This document shows positions 16,547 to 25,629 of a DNA stretch of 64,000 nucleotides, piece by piece; within the stretch, counting starts at the first letter, position 1; every line of letters begins with the position of its first letter. A program made the position numbers and the translations under genes. Source of the stretch: Vibrio harveyi NBRC 15634 = ATCC 14126 = KCTC 12724. GTDB taxonomy: Bacteria > Pseudomonadota > Gammaproteobacteria > Enterobacterales > Vibrionaceae. Below the pieces are notes generated by a model, which was not told where the DNA came from, did not search any database, and saw only the letters and a list, made by a program, of their open reading frames with translations. The DNA lies in NCBI RefSeq assembly GCF_001591145.1, contig NZ_BCUF01000015.1, positions 42,664 through 106,663 of the forward strand. The letters are read 5' to 3'.

Positions 16547-17023
16547 ATGCTTAAAACAATCAAAACCACAGCTATCGCTCTTGTCGCTTTATTTGCAAGC
16601 CCACTCAGCCTTGCTCACGAATACGAAGCAGGCAAGATTCACATCGATCATCCTTGGAGCCGTGAAGCGCCACCAAATGCACCAGTAATTGGCGGTTTCT
16701 TCCAGCTAAGTAACCTAGGTGACGTCGACGACGCACTGATTGCGGCTTCGACACCGATTGCTGACCGTGTGGAAATTCATACTCACACGAAAGAAGACGG
16801 CATGATGAAGATGATTAAGATTGATGAAGTCGTGGTAGAGCCTCAGCAGAAAGTGGAATTCAAGCCAGGCAGCTTCCATCTCATGATCTTCAACCCAACC
16901 CAAACGCTAAAAGAAGGCGACCGTTTCCCTGTGACTTTGACGTTCAAAAAAGCAGGTAAAGTGGAAGTAGAAATGGCGGTTGAGAAGAAAGACCACATGG
17001 AGAAGCACACGCACCACCATTAA
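16547..17023 (+). CDS. Periplasmic copper chaperone PCu(A)C
   Basis: The 158-residue protein has a signal peptide (cleavage near LA-HEYEAG) and the PCuAC beta fold. The family delivers Cu(I) to the CuA site of cytochrome c oxidase. The copper-binding set H-x-n-M and H-x-M is visible as EIHTHTKEDGMMKM and SFHLMIF. The C-terminus (KDHMEKHTHHH) is an added His/Met-rich metal-binding tail. AAGGAAA precedes the start by about 7 bases. It probably forms an operon with the DUF2946-like gene and ends at a strong terminator. Confidence 0.92.
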   Translation: MLKTIKTTAIALVALFASPLSLAHEYEAGKIHIDHPWSREAPPNAPVIGGFFQLSNLGDVDDALIAASTPIADRVEIHTHTKEDGMMKMIKIDEVVVEPQQKVEFKPGSFHLMIFNPTQTLKEGDRFPVTLTFKKAGKVEVEMAVEKKDHMEKHTHHH

Positions 17024-17035
17024 TCGCCTAAACGA

Positions 17036-17064
17036 AAAGAGCCCGCTACTTCAGCGGGCTCTTT
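17036..17064 (+). terminator. Strong intrinsic terminator after the copper chaperone
   Basis: AAAGAGCCCGCT at 17036-17047 pairs perfectly with AGCGGGCTCTTT at 17053-17064. Confidence 0.9.
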
Positions 17065-17123
17065 CTCTTTTGGTACCTATGATTCTAGCCGTGTGCACCT
17101 TTGGTTGTACTGATGTGCACTTT

Positions 17124-17153
17124 AGAGATTCCCTACTCGTTCGTTCCTCGCTC
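17124..17153. repeat. Interspersed intergenic repeat, partial copy
   Basis: AGAGATTCCCTACTCG at 17124-17139 is identical to 23653-23668, and the next 14 bases are similar. This copy runs into the 3' end of yegD and lacks the closing arm seen at 23684-23690. Confidence 0.6.
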
Positions 17154-17157
17154 AGTC

Positions 17158-18510
17158 TTACTGAAAGCAAACCTCTGCCCAGCGCGCTAGACCAGCAGTG
17201 ACCGAACCAAAGTAGTTGCCACTCACCACTGGAATGTTTGGCAATACTGTCTGCACTGCATCACGCAAAATAGGTGAACGTGCCGAACCGCCCGTCATAA
17301 AGATCGCATCCGGCTTCACGCCCGCTTGCTCTACCGCTTCAGTAACCAAAGCCGTCATCTTGTTCTTTGGTGATTCAATTGCTTCAATCATCTCATCACG
17401 TTGAACATCGACTTCAATCAACTCAGACAACAAGTTAATGCCCGCACGGTAAGACGCTTGGTCAGACAACGCGACTTTGGCTTCTTCTGCGCGACGCACG
17501 ATGTTGTAGCCCAGTGATTCGTGGTAAACCTCTAGCAAACGAGCCAGCTTCTCAGGCTCTTGCGCTTGCTTGTGCAGCAGTTTCAACGCCGATAAGTTTT
17601 CACGTGAGTAGAAATCGCTCTGCGCTTCCACATTGTTGATCGCAATTGGGTTCCAGAACTGCGTGGTTGGCATCATGATGCCCGATTCCATCTTGCTCTC
17701 CATACCGAATGGGAACATCAGTTGTTTGAACGCCAAGGCGATATCCAAATCGTTACCACCAATACGCTGACCACTGTGCGCCAACAGACTTGCTGTACGG
17801 TCGGCTTTACCTCGCCAAGATGGTCCCATCTCAATCAAAGAACAGTCTGTCGTACCACCACCGATATCAACCACCAGAATGGTTTTATCTTCGGTTAGCG
17901 TTGCTTCGTATTCCAGACCTGCCGCTACCGGCTCAAATTGGAATTCGATGTTCTGAAAACCAGCACGTTTTGCTGCTCTTAAAAGAATGCCTTCCGCTTG
18001 AATGTTTGCCGTCTCACCACCACGACCGTGGAAGTTGATCGGACGACCAATCACTGCATCAGTAATAATTTGCTGCGCGCTGTTCTCTGCTTGCGATTTG
18101 ATGTTGTCCATCATGGCGCAAACCAGATCTTCAAAGAAACTCAGCTGAACATCACGCAGACCAGAAGCACCGAGGAAAGACTTTGGGGACTTCACGTAAT
18201 AGATATCGCGAGGATCTTCCAAGTAGCGATTCAATGCCGCTTGACCAAACGCCATGTCTTCTGGCTCAAGTTCAATGCTTTCTTCACGATTAAGGTTGAT
18301 CGCGCGACGCAAAACCTGCTCACCAACCTGATCGAAAGGTTTGATGCTGCGATGTCGGAACAAGTGTTCAGACACCGATTCACGCGTTGGTGCAGCAAGG
18401 GTGGAAGGAATGTAAGGGCTATTCCCTTCAAGGTTTAAAAGCTGCGGTTCACCTTGTTCCATTTTCGCCACCGAACAGTTCGCGGTGCCGTAGTCAAAGC
18501 CGATATACAT
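17158..18510 (-). CDS. yegD: Hsp70-like chaperone homologue YegD
   Basis: The 450-residue protein has the actin/Hsp70 ATPase fold without a normal substrate-binding domain, as in YegD. Motifs are the phosphate-1 loop GFDYGTANCSVAKM, the phosphate-2 loop VVDIGGGTTDCSLIEM and the adenosine motif FMTGGSARSPILRD. The ATG at 18510 is chosen because GGGAGGA lies 4-5 bases before it; the in-frame start four codons upstream overlaps that site. Client proteins are unknown. It is convergent with the PCuAC gene. Confidence 0.9.
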   Translation of the reverse strand: MYIGFDYGTANCSVAKMEQGEPQLLNLEGNSPYIPSTLAAPTRESVSEHLFRHRSIKPFDQVGEQVLRRAINLNREESIELEPEDMAFGQAALNRYLEDPRDIYYVKSPKSFLGASGLRDVQLSFFEDLVCAMMDNIKSQAENSAQQIITDAVIGRPINFHGRGGETANIQAEGILLRAAKRAGFQNIEFQFEPVAAGLEYEATLTEDKTILVVDIGGGTTDCSLIEMGPSWRGKADRTASLLAHSGQRIGGNDLDIALAFKQLMFPFGMESKMESGIMMPTTQFWNPIAINNVEAQSDFYSRENLSALKLLHKQAQEPEKLARLLEVYHESLGYNIVRRAEEAKVALSDQASYRAGINLLSELIEVDVQRDEMIEAIESPKNKMTALVTEAVEQAGVKPDAIFMTGGSARSPILRDAVQTVLPNIPVVSGNYFGSVTAGLARWAEVCFQ

Positions 18511-18596
18511 AAGTCCTCCCACTGACGAAAAAAGGTCGGCAATCCTACCTCAACCTCAGTGGAATTACTACCGCAACTCAATGAAATAAGTGGCGC

Positions 18597-19223
18597 TTAC
18601 TCTTTCTCGGCAGGTTCTTTCTTCATTGATGGCAACACAACCGCAAGCAACAAAGCCAACAGCAGAAATACCGGAGTGAGCGTAAGCCCATGCCAAATAG
18701 AGTATCCGTCGTGGAACAACCAAAAAATGCCGACAGTCAGCAGGTATGCAAAGTAACTGCAGAACACCAAACTAATCGCAACGAAGCGCGTGCGATTGAT
18801 GATTAAGATTCGCACCAAATACTGGCTCATGATCCCCGCGCAGTGCACCGCCATTTGCCAATTAATGATGAAACACGCCAGTGCGACGAACCCAGATATT
18901 ACCAAGGCATCGTGCGTGTTGAGAATGAAGTAGCTGCCAAAGCGACTGATGATGACGGAGTAATCGCCCTCGTACACTATCGACCATGATATGGCGTTTG
19001 CCGCAGCGACAAAATTGGCAAAATAAGCGATGGCATAGAAGGTAGTTTGAGAGCTGAATGGCTGAAAGACTTCGGAGCAATAGCCCTGCCATTCTTTTTG
19101 ATTTGACGTAGGTCCGACCCAGTTACGTTTTTTGTTCGGCACTCGCTCTGCAAACGCAGGACCGTTACGAAACAACAACCAGAAAATATACAGCGCAAGT
19201 GCTACTAAGAGTATTGTAAGCAT
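18597..19223 (-). CDS. Membrane protein, 208 residues, unknown function
   Basis: The protein has a short N-terminal helix (about 1-18), a polar stretch with RNWVGPTSNQKEWQGYC, then about four hydrophobic helices (around 60-85, 100-125, 135-165, 175-200) and a charged tail (KKEPAEKE). No family or catalytic motif is recognised. It lies 86 bases upstream of yegD on the same strand and could be co-transcribed with it. Confidence 0.65.
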   Translation of the reverse strand: MLTILLVALALYIFWLLFRNGPAFAERVPNKKRNWVGPTSNQKEWQGYCSEVFQPFSSQTTFYAIAYFANFVAAANAISWSIVYEGDYSVIISRFGSYFILNTHDALVISGFVALACFIINWQMAVHCAGIMSQYLVRILIINRTRFVAISLVFCSYFAYLLTVGIFWLFHDGYSIWHGLTLTPVFLLLALLLAVVLPSMKKEPAEKE

Positions 19224-19347
19224 ACCCTTTCCCCTCCAGAAATGTCCTTTTCCACTGCCAATGGCGTTGGGGTCGTAAACTGCACTTCCCTGTTTTTGTG
19301 CTTAATCTTGTTTTAACGCATTGTTAAACATCATAAATATAATCAAA

Positions 19348-19376
19348 ACGGCAGTGACGACTTTATCACTACCGTT
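19348..19376 (-). terminator. Probable terminator for the DOPA-dioxygenase-family gene
   Basis: AACGGCAGTGA at 19348-19358 pairs with TCACTACCGTT at 19366-19376 with one mismatch; TTTTGATT follows on the minus strand. Confidence 0.55.
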
Positions 19377-19459
19377 ATTAAGGTTTAGCACACGATGGAC
19401 GGAATTGCTGAATCTGGATAGACCAAACAGGAGGGAAAGAAACGGTCTACCCAAACGAA

Positions 19460-19780
19460 TTATGCTTCGAGCTTTTCTTCAAACACGCCAAGCTCACGAC
19501 CTAACCAAATCGCACGCTCGGTATGATCACGCAGCTCGTTGTCACTGACTGGATGAATCAAAACCGAAAAACCGCCACGAATAGTATCAAGCCATGCGAT
19601 AAACTCATCACTTATCGATTCAACATGTAGCTCAAACATCGGCATCTTATGTGGACCAACCAACTTGCACACTAAAGGGAAAACGCGCAAAACATCTTGG
19701 CGTTCTTGACGAATGATCTCATTCAAGGCTTGAGCTTTATCCTGCTGCTGAAGCGGGAAGTAAACATGAATGTGGTACAT
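19460..19780 (-). CDS. DOPA 4,5-dioxygenase family protein
   Basis: The start is set at MYHIHVYFPL (106 residues), because GGAGA lies just before that ATG; an in-frame extension upstream lacks this support. Conserved histidines in HIHVYFP, GPHKMPMFELHV and SVLIHPVSDNELRDHT match the small DOPA-dioxygenase family of aromatic ring-cleaving proteins. Bacterial members are mostly of unknown substrate. It is a single gene. Confidence 0.8.
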   Translation of the reverse strand: MYHIHVYFPLQQQDKAQALNEIIRQERQDVLRVFPLVCKLVGPHKMPMFELHVESISDEFIAWLDTIRGGFSVLIHPVSDNELRDHTERAIWLGRELGVFEEKLEA

Positions 19781-20373
19781 AACTTCTCCATGCGTATCAC
19801 TGACTTTCATTAGTCGCCACACTACCTTCATTCAACTATCGAGGGAAGCGACAAATTCAAATCTATCGTCAAAGCGTGACGGAGAGATTAACGTGTTACT
19901 AGATCTGCGCGAATATGGTTGATAAATCACTCAACCTGTCGAATTTTACAGCATAATTTTATTACAAATTTCCTGTCAAACTCAGTGATTCCCTTCAACT
20001 TCGAAAACGTACAATTCAAAAAAGCAGTGTTTTATCCTAGAAAAATACGGTGTAAGCGAAACTTTACTGTGGATTACAACTCAAATTAAAGCATAATTTA
20101 ACAATTTGTTTACACTTACTGTATCTGGTTATACCAAGATTCATCACTGGATTAGGCGGTGTAAACAGCAGTAATAAATGACGCCTTGTGTTTTACCAGA
20201 ACACACTTTTGTTAGAGAGACGAGCACCAAAAGCGTCGATAACTATCAAAACAACTGCAATCCTAGGTATGACCTTTTGCGCTGATATCAAAGCCTGAGT
20301 ACCCATACAGGCTGAGATCGAAACAATGAGCAGCTGCAGTCCAAAAGACCCGCAGCGTCAAAAGGAGCTTGAG
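19781..20373. other. Long 5' region upstream of the 2-oxoacid dehydrogenase operon
   Basis: About 590 bp separate the DOPA-dioxygenase-like gene from the E1alpha start. The sequence is AT-rich around 19950-20120. A small hairpin with AGCCTG/CAGGCT arms lies near 20290-20310. No known riboswitch class was recognised and no LiuR-like site was found here. A long leader RNA is possible. Confidence 0.4.
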
Positions 20374-21468
20374 ATGAACGTTCAGGCATTACCCATGCAT
20401 CGGTTTATCGACCATGATGGGAACCTCGTCAGCCAACTACCCAACTGGGCTGATCTCGAAATATTGGTCGGGTTTTATCAAGACATGATATTAACTCGCA
20501 CTTACGATAACAAAGCCGTTGCCTTGCAGCGCACTGGTAAATTAGGCACCTACCCATCACACCTTGGCTCGGAAGCCGTTGGGATAGCGGTAGGCAGAGC
20601 GCTAAAAGCCAGTGATGTATTTGTTCCTTATTATCGCGATATGCCCGCCATGTGGTGTCGTGGTATAGGAATGGAGAAGAACCTGCAATACTGGGGAGGC
20701 GATGAACGCGGCAGCGACTTCGCTCCCGAAGGTAGCCCTTTTCCTAGCAAAGATCTGCCCTTCTGTGTCCCAATCGCAACACAGTGTACCCATGCCGTTG
20801 GTGTTGCAGCAGCACTGAAAATCCAAGGCAATCACGATGCGGCTTTGGTGATGTGCGGTGATGGCGGCACTTCCAAAGGCGACTTCCTTGAATCCATTAA
20901 CTGTGCGGGCGCTTGGAACATCCCATTAGTCTTTGTGGTGAACAATAACCAATGGGCGATCTCCGTTCCGCGCAGTTTGCAATGTGCTGCGGAATTTCTC
21001 TCAGAAAAAGCTAAAGGCGCCGGTATCCCTGGTCTTACGGTGGATGGCAATGACGTCGTCGCGGTATTTGATGCAACAATGACCGCCCTTGAACGAGCGA
21101 GAAAAGGCAAAGGCGCGACGTTAATTGAAGCAGTAAATTACCGCTTGAGCGATCACACCACCGCCGACGACGCGACCCGCTATCGTAACGAGGACGAGGT
21201 TCAAACGGCTTGGCAATATGAGCCCGTCCGTCGACTTAAAGCCTTTCTCACCAATCAAGGCGTTTGGAGTAACGAGAAAGAGCAAGAGTGGCAAGCCCAC
21301 TGTAAAGAACAAGTTGAACTCGCCGTTGAACGTTATCTCAACATGCCGAATCAAGCGCCTGAAACGGGCTTCGATTTCCTTTATGAATCCCTACCCCAAG
21401 AGCTTCATGCGCAAAGGGATGAGCTAATCAACAAAGCAATGCGAATGCAGGGAGGGAAACATGGCTGA
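20374..21468 (+). CDS. bkdA1: Branched-chain 2-oxoacid dehydrogenase E1 alpha subunit
   Basis: The 364-residue subunit is part of the thiamine-diphosphate E1 component that decarboxylates 2-oxoisovalerate-type acids. The ThDP motif runs from GDGGTSKGDF to VVNNNQWAISVP. The ATG at 20374 is preferred because AAAGGAG precedes it by 8 bases; an in-frame ATG at 20326 is less supported. It overlaps the E1beta gene by 8 bases and heads a three-gene operon. PdhA-type acetyl-transferring or acetoin-type complexes share this alpha/beta layout; the neighbouring etf genes favour branched-chain acids. Confidence 0.88.
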   Translation: MNVQALPMHRFIDHDGNLVSQLPNWADLEILVGFYQDMILTRTYDNKAVALQRTGKLGTYPSHLGSEAVGIAVGRALKASDVFVPYYRDMPAMWCRGIGMEKNLQYWGGDERGSDFAPEGSPFPSKDLPFCVPIATQCTHAVGVAAALKIQGNHDAALVMCGDGGTSKGDFLESINCAGAWNIPLVFVVNNNQWAISVPRSLQCAAEFLSEKAKGAGIPGLTVDGNDVVAVFDATMTALERARKGKGATLIEAVNYRLSDHTTADDATRYRNEDEVQTAWQYEPVRRLKAFLTNQGVWSNEKEQEWQAHCKEQVELAVERYLNMPNQAPETGFDFLYESLPQELHAQRDELINKAMRMQGGKHG

Positions 21469-22444
21469 ACTCACGTTAGTTGAAGCAGTGAACCTCGCGC
21501 TGCACCATGAAATGGAACACGATCCGAATGTCATCGTCCTTGGCGAAGACGTGGGTGATAACGGCGGTGTATTCCGCGCCACTGTAGGGCTCAAGCAAAA
21601 ATACGGTCTTAAGCGTGTTATCGACACACCTTTAGCTGAAGCGCTTATTGGCGGAGTCACTGTCGGCATGGCAACGCAAGGCTTAAGACCTGTGGTAGAG
21701 TTTCAATTCCAAGGCTTTGTCTTCCCTGCATTGGAGCATTTGATGTGTCACGCAGCACGAATGCGTAACCGTACTCGTGGTCGACTCACCTGCCCTGCAG
21801 TGTTCCGCGCGCCCTTTGGTGGTGGTATTCACGCACCAGAGCACCATTCTGAAAGTGTCGAAGCATTGTTTGCTCACACCGCAGGTTTTAAGGTTGTGAT
21901 TCCTTCATCTCCGCAACGCGCTTATGGTTTGCTCCTAGCAGCAATTCGTAGCAACGATCCGGTGATGTTCTTTGAGCCAAAACGTATCTATCGCACAGTG
22001 AAATCTGAAGTGGTGGATAACGGCGAAGCGCTACCTCTCGACACTTGCTTTACCCTACGCAAAGGTCGCGACATTACGTTAGTGACTTGGGGAGCGTGTG
22101 TTGTCGAATCACTGCAAGCGGCTCAAACGCTGTCCAATCAAGGTATCGAAGTTGAGGTGATTGATTTAGCCAGCATCAAACCCATTGATACCGCGACCAT
22201 CTTCCGTTCGCTTGAGAAAACCGGACGCCTCTTGGTGGTACATGAAGCCAGCAAAACCTGTGGTGTCGGCTCAGAACTGCTAGCCAGAACCGCAGAACAT
22301 GCGATGTGCCTCCTCAAAGCGCCACCAAAACGTGTCACTGGTATGGATACCATCATGCCGTACTACCGCAACGAAGATTATTACATGATTCAGGAAGAAG
22401 ACATTGTGCTCGCCGCGCGCGAACTCGTGGAGGATTGGAAATGA
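21461..22444 (+). CDS. bkdA2: Branched-chain 2-oxoacid dehydrogenase E1 beta subunit
   Basis: The 327-residue partner of E1alpha completes the ThDP site. Typical E1beta features are VIVLGEDVGDNGGVFRAT, the DTPLAEALIGGVTVGMA stretch, and PFGGGIHAPEHHSES with its conserved histidines. GGGAGGGAAAC precedes the ATG. It overlaps E1alpha by 8 bases and E2 by 4 bases (ATGA), indicating translational coupling across the operon. Confidence 0.92.
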   Translation: MAELTLVEAVNLALHHEMEHDPNVIVLGEDVGDNGGVFRATVGLKQKYGLKRVIDTPLAEALIGGVTVGMATQGLRPVVEFQFQGFVFPALEHLMCHAARMRNRTRGRLTCPAVFRAPFGGGIHAPEHHSESVEALFAHTAGFKVVIPSSPQRAYGLLLAAIRSNDPVMFFEPKRIYRTVKSEVVDNGEALPLDTCFTLRKGRDITLVTWGACVVESLQAAQTLSNQGIEVEVIDLASIKPIDTATIFRSLEKTGRLLVVHEASKTCGVGSELLARTAEHAMCLLKAPPKRVTGMDTIMPYYRNEDYYMIQEEDIVLAARELVEDWK

Positions 22445-23583
22445 AGACATTTAACTTACCCGATCTCGGCGAGGGTCTCGCTGAGTCAGAAATTGTGAAA
22501 TGGCATATTAGTGTTGGCGATATGGTCAAGCTGGATCAAGTGGTGCTTACCGTCGAAACAGCAAAAGCGACCGTGGATGTTCCTGCGCCTTATGGTGGTC
22601 GTATCGTGAGTCGTTATGGTGAAGAAGGCGACGTAATCAACATTGGTGCTCTACTTCTTGAAATCGATGAAACGGGAGCAGAACAAACCGTCTCCGAACA
22701 GAAACAAACTGCCGATGCAGCAACGGTGGTTGGTAATGTCTCCCAACATGCACACAGCGTGAATGTGGACGATTTCTGGATTGGTGGTGAACATAATCCA
22801 TCGCCAGATAACCTCATCACTGCGCTTCCTTCTGCTCGCCTATTAGCGAAAAAACTGGGTGTGGATTTAGATTTGGTCAAAGGCAGCGGTCCGGATGGTT
22901 TGATCGTCGATGCCGATATCTACGATGAAGCAGGCAAGCAGCGTCCGGGCACAGAGGTGCTTAAAGGCGCACGCCGAACCATGGTATCGACCATGGCTGA
23001 ATCCCATCACAATGTCGCAGCTGTCACCATTACCGAAGAAGCCGTTTTGGAAGGCTGGAAGCAAGGCGAAGACATCAGTATTCGTCTGGTCCAAGCGATC
23101 GTGCATGCCTGTCAGGAAGAGCCTGCCATGAATGCATGGTTCGATGCCGAAACCATGACGCGTTGTGTCCACAGTACGGTGAACATTGGTATTGCCGTAG
23201 ACAGTCGACACGGTTTATACGTACCGGTTCTAAGACACGCTGATGAATACGAGCCACAAGAGGTACGTCGTTGGTTAGACCAAACCGTACAAGGCATACG
23301 TGAACGCAAGATCGGTCGTGAGCAGTTACAGCACGCCACCATTACGCTTTCAAACTTTGGCGCAATTGCAGGCATTTACGCAACGCCAGTGGTCACGCCG
23401 CCACAAGTCGCGATTGTCGGTGCAGGTCGAATCATTGAGAAAGTCGTAATTCGAGACGGGCAAGCTGTGGCAGTCAAAGCCATGCCGCTGTCGATTACGT
23501 TTGACCACCGAGCATGTACCGGCGGTGAAGCAGCAAGGTTCACAAAAGTACTGGCGGAGCACTTGAGAAAAGCGAGTGTTTAG
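22441..23583 (+). CDS. bkdB: Dihydrolipoamide acyltransferase (E2) of the 2-oxoacid dehydrogenase complex
   Basis: The start is the ATG inside the ATGA overlap with E1beta, giving 380 residues. One lipoyl domain opens the protein (PDLGEGL; lipoyl Lys42 in ETAKATVDV). A peripheral-subunit-binding domain follows (about 120-155, ALPSARLLAKKLGVDL), then the acyltransferase core. The core has ITLSNFGAIAG and ends in FDHRACTGGEAARF. The usual catalytic H-R-x-x-D-G reads H356-R-A-C-T360-G here, so the Asp is replaced by Thr. No E3 gene is in the operon; the complex would borrow a general lipoamide dehydrogenase. Confidence 0.9.
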   Translation: MKTFNLPDLGEGLAESEIVKWHISVGDMVKLDQVVLTVETAKATVDVPAPYGGRIVSRYGEEGDVINIGALLLEIDETGAEQTVSEQKQTADAATVVGNVSQHAHSVNVDDFWIGGEHNPSPDNLITALPSARLLAKKLGVDLDLVKGSGPDGLIVDADIYDEAGKQRPGTEVLKGARRTMVSTMAESHHNVAAVTITEEAVLEGWKQGEDISIRLVQAIVHACQEEPAMNAWFDAETMTRCVHSTVNIGIAVDSRHGLYVPVLRHADEYEPQEVRRWLDQTVQGIRERKIGREQLQHATITLSNFGAIAGIYATPVVTPPQVAIVGAGRIIEKVVIRDGQAVAVKAMPLSITFDHRACTGGEAARFTKVLAEHLRKASV

Positions 23584-23604
23584 AGAACGTTTGTCCCGAA
23601 CAAT

Positions 23605-23636
23605 AAAGGGCTTCCGATTGGAAGCCCTTTTGTTTT
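23605..23636 (+). terminator. Strong intrinsic terminator of the bkd operon
   Basis: AAAGGGCTTCC at 23605-23615 pairs perfectly with GGAAGCCCTTT at 23620-23630, followed by TGTTTT. Confidence 0.9.
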
Positions 23637-23652
23637 GAGGATGAATTTAAAG

Positions 23653-23690
23653 AGAGATTCCCTACTCGCTCATTCTTCACTCCAGGGAAT
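23653..23690. repeat. Interspersed intergenic repeat with inverted ends
   Basis: It shares AGAGATTCCCTACTCG with 17124-17139. ATTCCCT (23657-23663) and AGGGAAT (23684-23690) form a perfect 7-base inverted repeat. It lies between convergent genes, like the first copy. Confidence 0.6.
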
Positions 23691-23711
23691 GACGCCCGAA
23701 AAATAGCGAAA

Positions 23712-24677
23712 TTAAACCTTCTCCAATAATTCCGGCATAATCTCAAACAAATCGCCAACCAAACCATAGTCTGCGACTTGGAAGATTGGTGCTTCAGGAT
23801 CACTGTTGATCGCCACAATCACCTTGGAATCTTTCATCCCAGCCAAATGCTGAATGGCTCCGGAAATACCCACGGCAATGTACAGTTGAGGCGCGACAAT
23901 TTTACCCGTTTGTCCAACTTGCAAATCGTTAGAGACAAAGCCTGCGTCTACCGCAGCGCGTGATGCACCAATTGCACCACCAAGCTTATCAGCAAGCTGT
24001 TCCACCAGCGCGAAATTCTCTTTGCTGCCTAACCCTCGACCACCAGAGACAACAACGTTTGCCGCAGGTAGTTCTGGTCTTTCACTTTCCGCTTTTTGCT
24101 GTGAAACAAACTCACTGTGCTCTGCCTTAATGACAGTTTCTAACGTCACGACATTCTCGACTACTGGTGAGTCAGACACCGGAATTGCGTCAAACGATGA
24201 ACTTCGAATCGTCATTACTTTGGTTGTATCGTCCGAACGAACTCTGGCTAACGCATTACCGGCATAAATGGGGCGAATAACCGTATCGAGCGATTCGATC
24301 GCAATCACATCTGACAATTGCCCAACATCCAGTAAAGCAGCGACACGAGGCATCAAGTTCTTACCGAAAGTACTCGCAGGGGCAAGGATATGCGAATAAT
24401 CTCGACCAACTTCGGCAATCAAGCTAGACAAGTTTTCTGCCAATGCATGCTGATATTCAGCAGCATCAATCGCAATGATCTGTGAGATGCCCTCTGCACA
24501 CTTCAACTCATTCAATACTGAGCCGCATTGATGCCCGACTAACAAGGCGGTTACAGGCAAAGAGGCACCGTCTTGTTGAATCTGAGAAGCCGCGCTCAAC
24601 GCACGTAATGTATCCGCTAAAAGTGATTGGTTATCGTGCTCCACAACGACCAAGGTTGCTAACGGTTTGTTTTCCAT
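23712..24677 (-). CDS. etfA: Electron transfer flavoprotein alpha subunit
   Basis: The 321-residue EtfA binds FAD and, with EtfB, carries electrons from acyl-CoA dehydrogenases to ETF-ubiquinone oxidoreductase. The C-terminal FAD domain shows VVSGGRGLGSKENF, GASRAAVDAGFV, VGQTGKIVAPQLYIAVGISG and IVAINSDPEAPIFQVADYG. It follows etfB by 11 bases, with AGGAGG before its ATG. It lies beside the bkd operon and a divergent ETF-QO gene, which together form an acyl-CoA oxidation set. Confidence 0.95.
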   Translation of the reverse strand: MENKPLATLVVVEHDNQSLLADTLRALSAASQIQQDGASLPVTALLVGHQCGSVLNELKCAEGISQIIAIDAAEYQHALAENLSSLIAEVGRDYSHILAPASTFGKNLMPRVAALLDVGQLSDVIAIESLDTVIRPIYAGNALARVRSDDTTKVMTIRSSSFDAIPVSDSPVVENVVTLETVIKAEHSEFVSQQKAESERPELPAANVVVSGGRGLGSKENFALVEQLADKLGGAIGASRAAVDAGFVSNDLQVGQTGKIVAPQLYIAVGISGAIQHLAGMKDSKVIVAINSDPEAPIFQVADYGLVGDLFEIMPELLEKV

Positions 24678-24688
24678 AGTTATGCCTC

Positions 24689-25438
24689 CTAAATCACTTT
24701 CGCTTCATTTTTGAGTTTGTCGACTAACTCGCTCACACTGCCAACCATCTCACCGGCTTTACGAGCAGGCGGCGTCATGACTTCCAGCACTTGCTGAGAG
24801 CGCTCAACACTCACACCAAAGAAGTCTGGCGTCATTACCGATAGCGGCTTCTTCTTCGCTTTCATGATATTCGGTAGCGAGGCGTAACGCGGTTCATTCA
24901 AACGTAAATCCGTACTGATGATCGCAGGCAAATCCAGTTTGAGCGTCTCTAAGCCACCGTCGATCTCTCGCGTAACCAGAACCGTTTCCCCTTCTACTTT
25001 CACTTCCGAAGCAAATGTCCCCTGCGGACGATTCGTCAGTGCCGCCAACATTTGCGCGACTTGGTTGTTATCCGTATCGATTGATTGTTTGCCCAGCAGC
25101 ACCAATTGAGCCTGTTCTTGCTCGATCACGGCTTTGAGTAACTTCGCGACCGCAAGCGGTTCTGGTGACTGTTCAACATCAATATGAATCGCACGATCCG
25201 CACCTAATGCGAGTGCTGAGCGCAATTGTTCCTGACAACTGGTGTCACCAATCGACACCACTAACACCTCCTCTGCGACTCCAGCTTCTTTAAGGCGAAC
25301 TGCCTCTTCCACCGCAATTTCACAGAATGGGTTCATCGTCATCTTCACGTTGTTGGTTTCCACGCCGGAACCATCAGATTTGACTCTTACTTTAACGTAA
25401 GGGTCAATTACACGTTTAATCGCAACCAGTACTTTCAC
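24689..25438 (-). CDS. etfB: Electron transfer flavoprotein beta subunit
   Basis: The 249-residue EtfB binds AMP and carries the recognition loop for dehydrogenases. Features are [20 protein letters not shown] at the start, [30 protein letters not shown] and the lysine-rich AKKKPLSV. The start is the GTG at 25438, because AGGAGGG sits just before it. A longer frame through 25498 would bury that site in coding sequence. It heads the etfBA operon and shares a promoter region with the divergent ETF-QO gene. Confidence 0.93.
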   Translation of the reverse strand: MKVLVAIKRVIDPYVKVRVKSDGSGVETNNVKMTMNPFCEIAVEEAVRLKEAGVAEEVLVVSIGDTSCQEQLRSALALGADRAIHIDVEQSPEPLAVAKLLKAVIEQEQAQLVLLGKQSIDTDNNQVAQMLAALTNRPQGTFASEVKVEGETVLVTREIDGGLETLKLDLPAIISTDLRLNEPRYASLPNIMKAKKKPLSVMTPDFFGVSVERSQQVLEVMTPPARKAGEMVGSVSELVDKLKNEAKVI

Positions 25439-25551
25439 ATTCCCTCCTAGCAGATCGCAAAGCGATACGCGTCCTAGCAATTGGGTCATGCGTGACAAAG
25501 ATTGGTGTTAAAGCTCAGTCTTTTCATTACCTTGGTAACAAAAAACGCATT

Positions 25552-25566
25552 GTGACATTGTCACTA
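25552..25566. promoter_or_regulatory. Palindrome GTGACA-T-TGTCAC in the etf divergent promoter
   Basis: This perfect 13-base odd palindrome (about 25553-25565) lies between the divergent etfBA and ETF-QO genes. Reading TGTGA-N5-TCACT, it is one base short of a CRP site, so it is more likely an operator for another regulator. Which one is unknown. Confidence 0.4.
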
Positions 25567-25613
25567 AAAATCTTTATCACGCCTTATGACGTTACCATTT
25601 GAGCTTAGTTTAG

Positions 25614-25629
25614 TTTACGTTTACGTCAA
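25614..25629. promoter_or_regulatory. Putative LiuR-type operator
   Basis: TTTACGTTTACGTCAA is a near-palindrome of the form TTnACGTnnACGTnAA. As I recall it, this is the motif reported for the MerR-family regulator LiuR, which controls branched-chain amino-acid and acyl-CoA catabolism in gamma-proteobacteria. Its place between etfBA and ETF-QO fits such a regulon. Confidence 0.55.

Noticed and set aside
17998..18438. 146-residue plus-strand frame
   Set aside because: It is antisense inside yegD, with no ribosome-binding site or recognisable protein features.
20280..20340. Possible TPP or glycine riboswitch (CTGAGA and a small hairpin) before the ThDP-dependent E1 gene
   Set aside because: The remaining conserved riboswitch elements are missing, and the CTGAGA match alone is not significant.
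22306..22440. Upstream extension of the E2 reading frame
   Set aside because: It lies inside the E1beta gene; the ATGA overlap at 22441 and the lipoyl-domain start mark the true beginning.
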